Part shown: positions 5,897 to 6,234 of the stretch, piece after piece | Position numbering within the stretch: the stretch's first letter is position 1 | Layout of the letters: each line of letters begins with the position of its first letter | NCBI GenBank assembly: GCA_025061975.1 | Contig: JANXBB010000164.1 | Location: 1 to 6,234, forward strand | Direction of reading: 5' to 3' | Source: Caldifarciminota bacterium | GTDB lineage: Bacteria; Hydrothermota; Tepidihabitantia; Tepidihabitantales; CAIPLT01 | DNA length: 6,234 nt | The notes under the pieces: model-generated | Databases searched by the model: none | Told to the model about the DNA's origin: nothing | Seen by the model: only the letters and a program-made list of their open reading frames with translations | Made by a program: the position numbers and the translations under genes

Positions 5897-6234
5897 TGGT
5901 GCAGCTGTTGGATAATTGGTCTTTGAATTCGGATTTGTCGCTGAGCTATCAAAGTTTGTGTTATTGGTGCTTCCTGGAAATGGATCACCCGGGTCACCTT
6001 GGTTGCTTCCGTTTTAAAGGTTATCTAACCCATCAGCCTGCTCTTATGCAACACCATACTTCCACGGGGTTCCAGCATTTATTTTATTGGATCCACGTCT
6101 TTGTGCAATCACTGAATCATCAATGTGATAAATTAAAAGCCCTTGGCCTGGTAGGTTAACATCAAAACCGGTCTTGCGCCGATTTTCTATTAAAAAATAC
6201 TCTTTAAATGTCCTTTGCCGCCCAATTAACCAAA
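5897..6234 (-). pseudogene. M6 (immune inhibitor A-like) peptidase C-terminal segment with two in-frame TAA codons, 5' end outside window
   Basis: Read on the minus strand from 6232, the frame gives 62 residues including FKEYFLIENRR, TGFDVNLPGQGLLIYHIDD and WKYGVA, then TAA (6046-6044), then EQADGLDNL, then TAA (6016-6014), then NGSNQGDPGDPFPGSTNN and TAAP leading directly into the 5896 frame. FLIENR, GLLIYHID, EQADG and GDPGDPFPGS are hallmarks of the end of the M6 peptidase module (immune inhibitor A family). The catalytic HExxH would be further upstream, beyond the right edge. Homology carries on through both stops without any frame change, and each stop is one substitution from an expected sense codon (for example TTA Leu and GAA Glu). 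Typed as pseudogene because of the stops; an assembly or base-call error or readthrough are alternatives. This segment and 2969-5896 are one gene by descent. Confidence 0.78.

Noticed and set aside
6014..6046. Genome-wide reassignment of TAA to a sense codon
   Set aside because: asd, the redoxin, the activase and the large frame all end at TAA in expected places, and no other internal TAA occurs in these genes.
5896..6159. Plus-strand open frame of 87 codons
   Set aside because: Antisense to the M6 peptidase segment, whose conserved motifs on the minus strand (FLIENR, GLLIYHID, EQADG, GDPGDPFPG) show which strand codes.

Overview
The window is AT-rich bacterial DNA, apparently from an uncultured Gram-negative-type lineage. 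The extracellular protein style (M1 and M6 peptidases, CARDB-like stalks, a Kelch-type propeller and a C-terminal type A-like sorting domain) resembles candidate phyla such as WOR-3/Stahlbacteria or other FCB-related groups. This placement is inferred from architecture alone; no rRNA or marker gene is present.

Layout, left to right: (1) 1-871, minus strand: the first 290 codons of a secreted M1-family aminopeptidase-like protein, running off the left edge. (2) 899-1900, minus strand: asd, aspartate-semialdehyde dehydrogenase, 27 bp upstream of the peptidase and probably in the same operon. (3) 1901-1979: a 79-bp divergent intergenic region with two back-to-back sigma70-like promoters. Their predicted transcription starts fall at, or within a few bases of, the two ATG codons, so both first genes look leaderless. 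(4) 1980-2964, plus strand: an 87-aa thioredoxin/glutaredoxin-fold protein followed by a 232-aa NrdG-type radical SAM activase, separated by 22 bp. (5) 2969-6234, minus strand, convergent with the activase at a 4-bp gap: the 3' part of a very long gene for a secreted M6 (immune inhibitor A-like) peptidase. It continues through a beta-sandwich domain, three CARDB-like repeats, a six-repeat Kelch-like propeller and a C-terminal sorting domain.

The most unusual point is in region 5. The M6 homology runs in one unbroken frame from the right edge to 2969 but is crossed by two TAA codons (6044-6046 and 6014-6016), only ten codons apart, inside a conserved stretch (VA*EQADG...NL*NGSNQGDPGDPFPG). The 975-aa frame starting at TTG 5896 is therefore unlikely to be a gene in its own right; it is the downstream body of an interrupted gene. 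Recent nonsense mutation, sequence error or stop-codon readthrough could each explain it.

Functionally, asd serves lysine/threonine/methionine (and possibly cell-wall diaminopimelate) synthesis. The redoxin/activase pair looks like accessory machinery for an anaerobic (class III) ribonucleotide reductase, suggesting anaerobic life, but no reductase gene is in view. The two secreted peptidases suggest use of external protein. I saw no tRNA, rRNA, CRISPR array, insertion sequence or phage gene.
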